From positions 1-5,796 of the forward strand of contig CAKRKL010000123.1 in the NCBI GenBank assembly GCA_934358405.1: a stretch of 5,796 nt of DNA, written 5' to 3'. This DNA is from an uncultured Blautia sp. GTDB lineage: Bacteria > Bacillota > Clostridia > Lachnospirales > Lachnospiraceae. Every line of letters starts with the position of its first letter. Within the stretch, counting starts at the first letter, position 1. A program made the position numbers and the translations under genes. Of this stretch, positions 1 through 5,796 are shown in pieces. Under the pieces are notes generated by a model that was given only the letters and a program-made list of their open reading frames with translations, ran no database searches and was not told where the DNA came from.

Positions 1-25
1 AAACCAGGACTGAGAGGATAAAGAC

Positions 26-907
26 ATGGGAATCAGCGAACAGGACGCAATTAAGGAATTACAGACAAGAGACGCAATCTTTGTAGCATATTCACAGGCT
101 ACGAAGCTTCCATATGTAATTTGTGATGAAGAGAGTTTCAACGATCAGGTGTGGGTATTTGCCACAGAAGAAGAAATTAAGGAATTCGGTAAGAAGAAGC
201 TTGGAGAGAAGATTCTTCTTATGGGAATGAAATACGAGAAGAAAGACTATCCAAGATTCTACGGTACTTTGTATGCAATCGGTGTAAACAGTGTAGTATG
301 GGTGGATGGAGAGAATAAGGCAGAGGTTGACTTGACCAGTATTGCCAGACAGGCAGATTTCAGCCAGCTGGAGCCGAAGAAGCAGCCACTTTTTAATTCC
401 ACACTTCAGCTTTCCGGCATTTATTTCATGCAGGAGTTACGTCGCCCGATCAAGAAAGAAGAGCGTACTGCCAATATGCGCGAAATGGAAGAGGAACTGA
501 TCGTAAATCTTAAGAAATCAGAATTCCTGGTAGCTATGGCTACAGATCCGGAAGAACCTAAGAAGGTAAATATTCCATATCTTAAAAATAAAGAGGGAGA
601 TATTCTTCAGCCGGCTTTTACAGATGTTATGGAGTTTGACAAATTTGCAAGAGGCAAGAAGCTTCGTGCTGCAAAGGTTCCTTTTGCAAAGTTACCGGGA
701 CTGCTTATCGGTCAGGCAAAAGCATTTGTGATCAATCCTATGGGATTTAATCTGATTCTTGACAGAGAGCAGCTTGGAAGAATTCTGGGAATAAAGATTC
801 CGGCAGCAGTTCCGGCACCGGCTCCACAGCCGGAAGAGGCACAGGGTACTCAGGCCTCAGAGGAAACTGCACAGGCAGCTGAGAACACAGCTAAAAGTGA
901 GGAATAA
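26..907 (+). CDS. SseB-domain protein with a degenerate N-terminal SseB-like half
   Basis: This 293-residue protein has a recognisable SseB N-terminal-type domain at about residues 155-255. Its hallmarks are an IPYLKNKEGD segment (183-192), PAFTD with a following F-rich helix (196-208), and the FVINPMGFNLIL strand-turn (234-245) before a DREQL helix. Residues 15-107 seem to repeat the same plan in weaker form: VWVFATEEEIKEF mirrors the FTD segment, and AIGVNSVVWVD mirrors the INP segment. The molecule is therefore probably two SseB-like modules. A charged helix links them at about 140-160. The tail from residue 259 is a low-complexity Pro/Ala/Glu stretch and is probably disordered. No signal peptide or membrane span is visible, so it should be cytosolic. 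The start at 26 is supported by GAGAGGA at 12-18, seven bases upstream. The biochemical role of SseB-domain proteins in Gram-positives is not established. The terminator after it separates it from clpC, so shared function is not implied. Confidence 0.85.
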   Translation: MGISEQDAIKELQTRDAIFVAYSQATKLPYVICDEESFNDQVWVFATEEEIKEFGKKKLGEKILLMGMKYEKKDYPRFYGTLYAIGVNSVVWVDGENKAEVDLTSIARQADFSQLEPKKQPLFNSTLQLSGIYFMQELRRPIKKEERTANMREMEEELIVNLKKSEFLVAMATDPEEPKKVNIPYLKNKEGDILQPAFTDVMEFDKFARGKKLRAAKVPFAKLPGLLIGQAKAFVINPMGFNLILDREQLGRILGIKIPAAVPAPAPQPEEAQGTQASEETAQAAENTAKSEE

Positions 908-926
908 ATTTTAATAACATAAGATG

Positions 927-966
927 CAAAGAGGCCGGGGCCCAAGACTCCGGTCCCTTTGTTTTT
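927..966 (+). terminator. Intrinsic terminator after the SseB-domain gene
   Basis: The arms at 927-940 and 948-961 form a 14-pair stem with one A/C mismatch and two G-T wobbles, closed by a 7-base loop. Five T residues (962-966) follow directly. The stem is GC-rich at its loop end (GGCCGGGG against CTCCGGTC). It begins 19 bases after the upstream stop codon. The T tract is short, so termination may be incomplete. The hairpin could also act as a leader attenuator for gntR-clpC if transcription starts upstream of it. Confidence 0.88.
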
Positions 967-969
967 AAA

Positions 970-983
970 GCGGCAAATGCTGC
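970..983. promoter_or_regulatory. Near-palindrome in the gntR leader, possible operator
   Basis: GCGGCA and TGCTGC flank two A residues, with five of six positions matching as an inverted repeat. It lies between the terminator T tract and the Shine-Dalgarno of gntR. It could be an autoregulatory site for the GntR protein or a tiny RNA hairpin. It is short and does not resemble the usual GntR half-sites, so this is a weak call. Confidence 0.2.
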
Positions 984-996
984 AGGGGAGGGAGAA

Positions 997-1368
997 ATGG
1001 TAATTGAAATAGATTTCCAAAGCGATGAGGCAATATACACGCAGTTAATGAACCAGATTATCCTGGGAATTGCTACATCACGGCTGCAGGACGGAGATCC
1101 GCTTCCGTCCGTCAGACAGCTTGCGGATACGATTGGAATCAATATGCATACAGTAAACAAGGCCTATTCATTGCTGCGCCAGGAGGGCTTTGTATCTATC
1201 GACAGAAGAAAGGGCGCAGTGATTTGCCTGGACGTGGATAAAATAAGAGCCATGGAAGAAATGAAACAGAATCTGAAAATTGCGCTTGCAAGGGGCTGCT
1301 GTAAAAATGTGACAAGAGAGGAAGTCCACAGCCTGATTGATGAGATTCTGGATGAATATGGGCAATAA
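997..1368 (+). CDS. GntR-family transcriptional regulator, YtrA-type
   Basis: This 123-residue protein is a winged helix-turn-helix DNA-binding domain plus a short helical tail. Residues 13-77 carry the GntR pattern: IYTQLMNQIILGI, then GDPLPSVRQLAD (33-44), the recognition helix region NMHTVNKAYSLL (49-60), and the wing EGFVSIDRRKGAV (63-75). The remaining 45 or so residues, too short for a metabolite-binding FadR/HutC/MocR domain, form a helical dimerisation tail, which places it in the YtrA subfamily. Known YtrA-type regulators usually repress adjacent ABC-transporter operons. Here the gene stands 17 bases before clpC, the position where ctsR heads the operon in other Bacillota. The start is supported by GGAGG at 987-991, five bases upstream of the ATG. 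A Cys-Cys pair (101-102) sits between the tail helices; any redox role is speculative. Control of clpC is inferred from position only. Confidence 0.93.
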   Translation: MVIEIDFQSDEAIYTQLMNQIILGIATSRLQDGDPLPSVRQLADTIGINMHTVNKAYSLLRQEGFVSIDRRKGAVICLDVDKIRAMEEMKQNLKIALARGCCKNVTREEVHSLIDEILDEYGQ

Positions 1369-1373
1369 GGAGG
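1367..1373 (+). promoter_or_regulatory. clpC Shine-Dalgarno overlapping the gntR stop codon, with long spacing
   Basis: AAGGAGG overlaps the TAA of gntR (1366-1368) and is the only good ribosome binding site for clpC. It lies 12 bases from the ATG at 1386, longer than the usual 5-9. An out-of-frame ATG at 1375, one base past the SD, is too close to be efficient. A stop codon at 1380-1382 in the clpC frame rules out an earlier clpC start. Confidence 0.7.
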
Positions 1374-1385
1374 AATGACTGATTT

Positions 1386-3860
1386 ATGCGCAATAAATTC
1401 ACAAAGCAGGCTCAGAGCGTATTGACACTGGCGAAGCGGGCGGCTGTTGACTTTGAGCTTGGTTATATCGGTACGGAGCATCTTCTTCTTGGGCTTCTCA
1501 GCGAAAGAGAAGGCACTGCCGGAAGGGTATTGGAAGAATTTCAGGTGGACGGCAAGAAGCTTGTGGAGCTGATTGATAAGCTGGTTACTCCCACAGATAC
1601 CGGAAATGTGGAAATACTAGAAAAACAGCCGGTTTACAGTCCCAGGACGAAAAGCGTTCTGGATGGAGCAGTGGCAGAGGCCCAGAGTACAGGATGTGCG
1701 AAGGCAGGAACCGAACATCTGCTTCTTGCTATGTTAAGAGAGACGGACTGTGTAGGAACCAGACTTTTGTACACTATGGGTGTAAATATCCAGAAGCTTT
1801 ATGCTGCTGTTCTTGGTGCAATGGGGTATGATAACGAATCCATTCAGGAAGAATTTCAGGCTGCACGTACCATGCAAAGCCAAAAAGCCAGCATTACTCC
1901 GGCTCTTGACCAGTACAGCCGGGATCTTACCAGGATGGCAGCTGAAGGCAGGCTGGATCCTGTAGTGGGAAGAGACAGGGAGATTACAAGGCTGATTCAG
2001 ATACTAAGCCGCAGAACAAAGAACAATCCCTGCCTGGTAGGAGAACCGGGAGTGGGAAAAACAGCGATTGCAGAGGGGCTGGCGCAAAGGATCATTGCCG
2101 GTACAGTGCCGGATACTATTCGTGATAAAAGGCTGGTAGTCCTGGACCTTTCAGGAATGGTAGCAGGAAGTAAGTACAGAGGTGAGTTTGAAGAGAGAAT
2201 CCGTAAAGTTGTGGATGAAGTGAGAGAGAATCAGGGGATTCTTTTGTTCATTGATGAGCTTCATACCATTATCGGTGCCGGTGGGGCTGAAGGAGCACTG
2301 GATGCTTCCAATATTTTAAAGCCTTCTCTTTCCAGGGGAGAACTGCAGATCATCGGTGCTACTACACTGGAAGAATATCGCAAATATATTGAGAAGGATG
2401 CTGCTTTGGAGCGGCGTTTCCAGCCGATCACAGTAGAAGAGCCATCTGAGGAAGAGGCTTATGAGATTTTGAAAGGGCTTCGCCCATATTACGAACGACA
2501 CCATAAGGTGGAAATTCAGGATGAAGCATTGAAAGCAGCGGTAAAAATGTCAGTTCGTTATATTAATGATCGTTTTCTTCCGGATAAAGCGATTGACCTG
2601 ATCGATGAAGCTGCGTCTAAGGTACAGCTGTCTGATTATCAGGCTTCTACAGATATAGATGAGTTAAGTAAAGAAATTCAGGAACTCCTTAAGGAAAAAG
2701 AGAATGCCATTAAAAGCGGAAGACTGGATCTTGCAAAGGAATGGCAGCAGAAGCAGAAAGAGGCAGAAGTAAAGCTTAATCTGCTTCATGCAAAGGAAGA
2801 AAAACGAAATCGAAAAAAAACCGGAAAAGTAGATGAAAAAGCAGTGGCATCTATTGTATCCGATTGGACCCGAATTCCAGTTCAGAAACTGACAGAGGGA
2901 GAGTCCAGGCGTCTTGCCAGACTGGAAAAAGAACTTCATAAGCGCGTAATTGGCCAGGAAGAAGCTGTACATGCCGTTTCCCAGGCTGTAAAACGGGGAC
3001 GCGTAGGGCTTAAGGATCCTAATCGTCCTATTGGCTCCTTTTTATTCCTGGGTCCGACTGGCGTTGGCAAAACTGAGCTTTCCAAGGCACTTGCTGAAGC
3101 AGTATTTGGAAGCGAGCAGGCAATGATACGAGTGGATATGTCCGAGTATATGGAGAAGCATAGTGTATCTAAGCTTATTGGCTCACCGCCAGGCTACGTG
3201 GGATACGATGAAGGGGGACAACTTAGTGAGAAGGTCCGCCGAAATCCGTACAGTGTAATTCTTTTTGATGAAATCGAAAAAGCTCACCCGGATGTGTTTA
3301 ATATTCTTCTTCAGGTGCTGGATGACGGACATATTACAGATGCTCAGGGAAGAAAAGTGGATTTCAAGCAGACAATTATTATCATGACTTCCAACGCAGG
3401 AGCACAGGCTATTGTTGAACCAAAACAGCTGGGCTTTATTTCTGTGAAAGATGAGAAGAAGGACTACGAAAAAATGAAATCCGGTGTTATGGAAGAGGTA
3501 CGCAGGCTTTTCAAACCGGAATTTCTGAACCGAATCGATGAGATTATGGTATTTCATACCCTGAATAAAGAGGAAATTCGTAAAATTGTCGTGCTGCTTT
3601 TGAAATCACTGGAGAAGCGCTGCAAGGAACAGATGGATATTCTTCTGAATATGACAAACTCTGCAGTAGACTACCTCGCTGAGGCCGGATTTGATGCAAA
3701 ATACGGAGCAAGACCTCTGCGCCGTGCTATCCAGTCAAAGATTGAGGATCGCCTTACAGATGAGCTTCTGGAGGGTAAAATCAAGCGGGGAGATCTGGTA
3801 CAGATTCAGTACCGCAATAAAGAACTTCAATTTACGGTAAAAGACAAAAAAGACAATTAA
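1386..3860 (+). CDS. clpC: ATP-dependent unfoldase ClpC (Clp/Hsp100, class I)
   Basis: ClpC is a hexameric AAA+ unfoldase that extracts and threads proteins into the ClpP protease in the cytosol. At 824 residues it is full length (Bacillus ClpC is about 810). The N-domain (1-150) has its two repeats, each with GTEHLLL (29-35 and 108-114). The first AAA+ ring has Walker A GEPGVGKT (219-226), pore loop KYRG (263-266), Walker B LLFIDE (286-291) and arginine fingers R343/R344. A UVR-like coiled-coil M-domain spans about 422-475. The second ring has Walker A GPTGVGKT (556-563), pore loop GYVG (603-606), Walker B ILFDE (625-629) and sensor 2 GARPLRR (774-780). The LGF at 682-684 matches the ClpP-docking loop, so this is a protease partner rather than a ClpB-type disaggregase. 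ctsR, mcsA and mcsB are missing upstream. No terminator follows the stop, so read-through into the next genes is possible. Confidence 0.98.
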   Translation: MRNKFTKQAQSVLTLAKRAAVDFELGYIGTEHLLLGLLSEREGTAGRVLEEFQVDGKKLVELIDKLVTPTDTGNVEILEKQPVYSPRTKSVLDGAVAEAQSTGCAKAGTEHLLLAMLRETDCVGTRLLYTMGVNIQKLYAAVLGAMGYDNESIQEEFQAARTMQSQKASITPALDQYSRDLTRMAAEGRLDPVVGRDREITRLIQILSRRTKNNPCLVGEPGVGKTAIAEGLAQRIIAGTVPDTIRDKRLVVLDLSGMVAGSKYRGEFEERIRKVVDEVRENQGILLFIDELHTIIGAGGAEGALDASNILKPSLSRGELQIIGATTLEEYRKYIEKDAALERRFQPITVEEPSEEEAYEILKGLRPYYERHHKVEIQDEALKAAVKMSVRYINDRFLPDKAIDLIDEAASKVQLSDYQASTDIDELSKEIQELLKEKENAIKSGRLDLAKEWQQKQKEAEVKLNLLHAKEEKRNRKKTGKVDEKAVASIVSDWTRIPVQKLTEGESRRLARLEKELHKRVIGQEEAVHAVSQAVKRGRVGLKDPNRPIGSFLFLGPTGVGKTELSKALAEAVFGSEQAMIRVDMSEYMEKHSVSKLIGSPPGYVGYDEGGQLSEKVRRNPYSVILFDEIEKAHPDVFNILLQVLDDGHITDAQGRKVDFKQTIIIMTSNAGAQAIVEPKQLGFISVKDEKKDYEKMKSGVMEEVRRLFKPEFLNRIDEIMVFHTLNKEEIRKIVVLLLKSLEKRCKEQMDILLNMTNSAVDYLAEAGFDAKYGARPLRRAIQSKIEDRLTDELLEGKIKRGDLVQIQYRNKELQFTVKDKKDN
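2813..2819 (+). other. In-phase A_AAA_AAA heptamer in clpC, possible -1 slip site
   Basis: The codons CGA AAA AAA ACC (residues 476-479) place a slippery heptamer exactly in the -1 frameshifting phase, within a run of eight A. A Shine-Dalgarno-like AGGAAGA lies at 2794-2800, 12 bases upstream, roughly where dnaX has its stimulator. A -1 slip would add N-R-K-S-R and stop at 2834-2836, giving about 483 residues: N-domain, first ring and M-domain. No strong downstream stem is visible. It may be only a lysine-rich linker. Confidence 0.2.
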
Positions 3861-3884
3861 AGGGACATAAATTTGTGTAAGGTA

Positions 3885-3914
3885 CTGGCAAAGAAAAATA
3901 TTTTATTATATAAT
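3885..3914 (+). promoter_or_regulatory. Candidate sigma-A promoter for the small gene and radA
   Basis: A perfect -10 hexamer TATAAT at 3909-3914 lies in an AT-rich stretch. CTGGCA at 3885-3890 matches the -35 consensus at four of six positions with an 18-base spacer. The predicted start near 3921 gives a leader of about 80 bases before the ATG at 4001. No terminator separates this region from clpC, so the downstream pair could be transcribed both from here and by read-through. Confidence 0.6.
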
Positions 3915-3944
3915 ATGTACAACATCGGGAAACTGATGAAAAGA

Positions 3945-3964
3945 TCCGGTACAATATTGCCGGA
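3945..3964. repeat. Small dyad in the leader downstream of the promoter
   Basis: TCCGG and CCGGA face each other across a 10-base loop that itself contains the perfect 8-base palindrome CAATATTG (3952-3959). No T tract follows, so it is not a terminator. It could be an operator overlapping the early transcript or a small RNA hairpin 21 bases upstream of the SD (AGGGAGG, 3985-3991). Confidence 0.35.
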
Positions 3965-4000
3965 GAACATAACGAAAGAGTCTTAGGGAGGACAAGCATC

Positions 4001-4414
4001 ATGGCAGTAGTAAAAGAACTGATCCGTACAGAGGAAAATGGTACCATCAGCTTTGGAGATTATGAGAAGAATCAGAAGTCAAAGGTCTCTGACTATCCGC
4101 ATCAGGGAGATATGTATAAAGTAAAAACATTCAGAGAGATCACCAAACTGGAACGTAACGGTATGTTTGTATATGAGTCTGTGCCGGGTACCGCTGTGTT
4201 TGAACTTGCACAGGATGGAAGCCAGATGAGCTTTCGCGTAGAAGGCCCGGAGGACGCCCAGATTACCGTAGAGCTTGAGTCTGAGACAGAGTATGAGGTA
4301 TATCTTGACGGCGCAAGCACAGGCAAAATGGAAACGAATCTGGGTGGCAAGCTTTCTTTTAGTGTAGAGCTTGGAAACGGTTCAGCTGTTGATGTAAAAA
4401 TTGTAAAATGCTGA
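4001..4414 (+). CDS. Conserved-looking beta-rich protein of unknown function, coupled to radA
   Basis: I do not recognise a characterised family for this 137-residue protein. Short relatives in Lachnospiraceae have, as I recall, been auto-labelled endosialidase, but nothing here supports an enzyme: no catalytic motif is evident and the protein is small. The N-terminal 50 residues are polar and include SFGDYEKNQ. From about residue 53 the pattern is alternating strands and turns (MFVYES, AVFELA, SFRVEG, AQITVELE, EYEVYLDG, KLSFSVEL, AVDVKIVK), consistent with a small beta-sandwich. There is no signal peptide or membrane segment, so it should be cytosolic, and it is acidic in its C-terminal half. 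The start is well supported by AGGGAGG at 3985-3991, nine bases upstream, and by the promoter before it. Its stop overlaps the radA start by 7 bases, which suggests co-translation with radA. It occupies the gap between clpC and radA, genes adjacent in the classical operon. Confidence 0.88.
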   Translation: MAVVKELIRTEENGTISFGDYEKNQKSKVSDYPHQGDMYKVKTFREITKLERNGMFVYESVPGTAVFELAQDGSQMSFRVEGPEDAQITVELESETEYEVYLDGASTGKMETNLGGKLSFSVELGNGSAVDVKIVKC

Positions 4415-5787
4415 AAAATAAAAAAATAGTATTTTTTTGTCAGGAATGCGGTTATGAATCTGCAAAATGGATGGGACAATGCCCTGGCTGTAAAGCCTGG
4501 AATTCGTTTGCAGAGGAACCGGTTTCGGCGGTAAAGAAGTCTTCCGGAAGCGGCAATGCTGTTTTGCGGCAGCCGTCTGAACCTGTTATTCTGAAGAATA
4601 TCAGTTTGAAAGAAGATGAACGACAAACTACAAAAATAGGTGAACTTGACAGAGTGCTCGGGGGCGGTATTGTCCCCGGGTCTTTGGTTCTTGTGGGTGG
4701 GGATCCGGGTATCGGAAAATCCACCCTTCTTTTGCAGATGTGCCGGAATCTGGCAGAGAAGGAGAATTCTGTACTGTATATATCTGGTGAAGAATCTTTG
4801 CGGCAGATTAAGCTCCGTGCCAATCGTATCGGAACTTTTAATGAGAATCTGCAGCTTTTATGTGAAACGAATCTGGAGCGAGTGCGGGATGTTATGGAAC
4901 GAAAGAAGCCGGATGTGGCGATCATAGATTCCATCCAGACTATGTTTGATGAAGAAATTGGCTCTGCGCCGGGAAGCGTTTCCCAGGTAAGAGAATCTAC
5001 CAATGTACTGATGCAAATTGCAAAAGGACTTGGGATTACTATTTTCATAGTAGGGCATGTGACAAAAGAGGGAAATGTGGCAGGACCAAGAGTGTTAGAG
5101 CATATGGTGGATACGGTGCTTTATTTCGAGGGAGACAGACATGCCTCTTATCGAATTCTGCGCGCAGTCAAGAATCGATTTGGGTCTACCAATGAGATTG
5201 GTGTTTTTGAAATGCGGGAATCCGGTCTTGAGGAAGTTTCGAATCCATCTGAATATCTTTTAGAGGGAAGACCGGAAAATGCTTCCGGATGTGTTGTAGC
5301 ATGCTCCATGGAGGGAACCCGTCCTATCCTTGTGGAAATTCAGGCGTTGGTATGCGAGAGTAATTTTGGAATTCCAAGAAGAACTGCAGTGGGAACAGAT
5401 TTTAACCGCGTGAATCTTCTGATGGCAGTTCTGGAGAAAAAGGTGGGACTTCATTTGGCATCTTCTGATGCCTATGTAAATATTGCCGGTGGCATGAAAA
5501 TGACAGAGCCTGCCATAGATCTTGGAATTTGTCTTGCAATTGCTTCCAGTACCAGGGATATTGTAATTCCTGATAAGCTGATGGCATTTGGGGAAATAGG
5601 ACTTAGCGGCGAAGTGCGTGCTGTAAGTATGGCAGGACAGAGAGTTCAGGAAGCCAAAAAGCTAGGGTTTGAAACGGTGATCTTGCCGGAAGTCTGCCGG
5701 AATTCGGTAGAAAAGGATAAAGCAGAAGGAGTCCGGCTGGTCTATGTAAGACAGATTCAGGATGCGATTCGATATATTATGAAATGA
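4408..5787 (+). CDS. radA: DNA repair/recombination helicase-like protein RadA (Sms)
   Basis: RadA is a RecA-related hexameric ATPase that promotes branch migration and ssDNA pairing in recombination, repair and transformation. At 459 residues it is full length. It has a four-cysteine zinc finger (C11, C14, C25, C28), Walker A GDPGIGKST (98-106), Walker B AIID ending at D174, GHVTKEG (216-222), and the RadA signature KNRFG (255-259). A Lon-protease-like C-terminal domain runs from about 280, including PAIDLGICLAIASS (368-381) and GEIGLSGEVR (395-404). The start at 4408 aligns with the family N-terminus and overlaps the upstream stop as ATGCTGA. No Shine-Dalgarno is visible before it, so translation probably depends on ribosomes finishing the small upstream gene. 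The 5' codons hold an A7 run (4420-4426) and a T7 run (4432-4438). No terminator is seen in the 9 bases left. Confidence 0.98.
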   Translation: MLKNKKIVFFCQECGYESAKWMGQCPGCKAWNSFAEEPVSAVKKSSGSGNAVLRQPSEPVILKNISLKEDERQTTKIGELDRVLGGGIVPGSLVLVGGDPGIGKSTLLLQMCRNLAEKENSVLYISGEESLRQIKLRANRIGTFNENLQLLCETNLERVRDVMERKKPDVAIIDSIQTMFDEEIGSAPGSVSQVRESTNVLMQIAKGLGITIFIVGHVTKEGNVAGPRVLEHMVDTVLYFEGDRHASYRILRAVKNRFGSTNEIGVFEMRESGLEEVSNPSEYLLEGRPENASGCVVACSMEGTRPILVEIQALVCESNFGIPRRTAVGTDFNRVNLLMAVLEKKVGLHLASSDAYVNIAGGMKMTEPAIDLGICLAIASSTRDIVIPDKLMAFGEIGLSGEVRAVSMAGQRVQEAKKLGFETVILPEVCRNSVEKDKAEGVRLVYVRQIQDAIRYIMK

Positions 5788-5796
5788 GTGTCAAAA
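5784..5796 (+). CDS. Possible start of a further gene overlapping radA (partial)
   Basis: An ATGA overlap at 5784-5787 opens a frame reading M-S-V-K to the window edge. Four-base overlaps are common in operons, and in Bacillus disA follows radA. Four codons without a Shine-Dalgarno are too little to name a product or to be sure that this is a gene. Confidence 0.2.

Noticed and set aside
1..25. Possible C-terminal end of an upstream gene (stops at 11-13 and 19-21)
   Set aside because: Two frames end here and fewer than seven codons are visible, so neither can be assigned.
190..222. Inverted repeat of AAGAAG/CTTCTT inside the SseB-domain gene
   Set aside because: It is explained by Lys and Leu codons in a coding region; there is no T tract or other sign of function.
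1337..1366. Possible clpC promoter inside the end of gntR (TTGATG at 1337-1342)
   Set aside because: No -10-like hexamer occurs at a 16-18 base spacing.
1375..1425. 16-codon open frame starting just after the clpC Shine-Dalgarno, overlapping clpC
   Set aside because: Its ATG is only one base from the SD, too close for efficient initiation. The product has no recognisable feature.
3861..4000. CtsR or CIRCE heat-shock operator before the small gene
   Set aside because: No GGTCAAA direct repeat and no TTAGCACTC/GAGTGCTAA pair is present; likewise none in 908-996.
4452..5048. 198-codon open frame on the minus strand opposite radA, and a 174-codon one at 4102-4626
   Set aside because: Both lie antisense to well-supported genes (radA, and the small gene plus the radA start), are rich in Ser/Arg/Phe as expected from reverse reading, and have no recognisable domain.

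Overview
The window looks like chromosomal core DNA from a Gram-positive anaerobe of the Clostridia, most likely a Lachnospiraceae (Clostridium cluster XIVa) species. This rests on moderate GC, strong GGAGG-type ribosome binding sites, close matches to Bacillota ClpC and RadA, and the particular SseB-like and YtrA-type neighbours. The lineage is an inference from protein character, not from a marker gene. Every gene is on the + strand and intact. I see no mobile element, CRISPR array, tRNA or rRNA.

Layout. An SseB-domain protein (26-907) is closed by a clear intrinsic terminator (927-966). Next come a short YtrA-type GntR regulator (997-1368) and, 17 bases later, clpC (1386-3860), which encodes a two-ring AAA+ unfoldase. 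A 140-base gap follows with no visible terminator but a plausible sigma-A promoter (3885-3914) and a small dyad. It leads into an unrecognised 137-residue beta-rich protein (4001-4414), whose last codons overlap the start of radA (4408-5787) by 7 bases. The window ends 9 bases after radA, possibly inside the start of another overlapping gene.

How it fits together. clpC followed by radA is the distal half of the classical ctsR-mcsA-mcsB-clpC-radA stress operon of Bacillota. Here the three proximal genes are absent. A GntR regulator stands directly in front of clpC, and an extra small gene is coupled to radA. No CtsR-type (GGTCAAA direct repeat) or CIRCE operator is visible in either intergenic region. 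The simplest reading is that clpC control has been rewired. ClpC still keeps the two glutamates that read phospho-arginine in Bacillus, as well as a ClpP-docking LGF loop.

No wholly new system is evident. The points most worth following up are the GntR-clpC pairing, the uncharacterised radA-coupled protein, the terminator/attenuator ambiguity upstream of gntR, and an in-phase A_AAA_AAA slip site in clpC.
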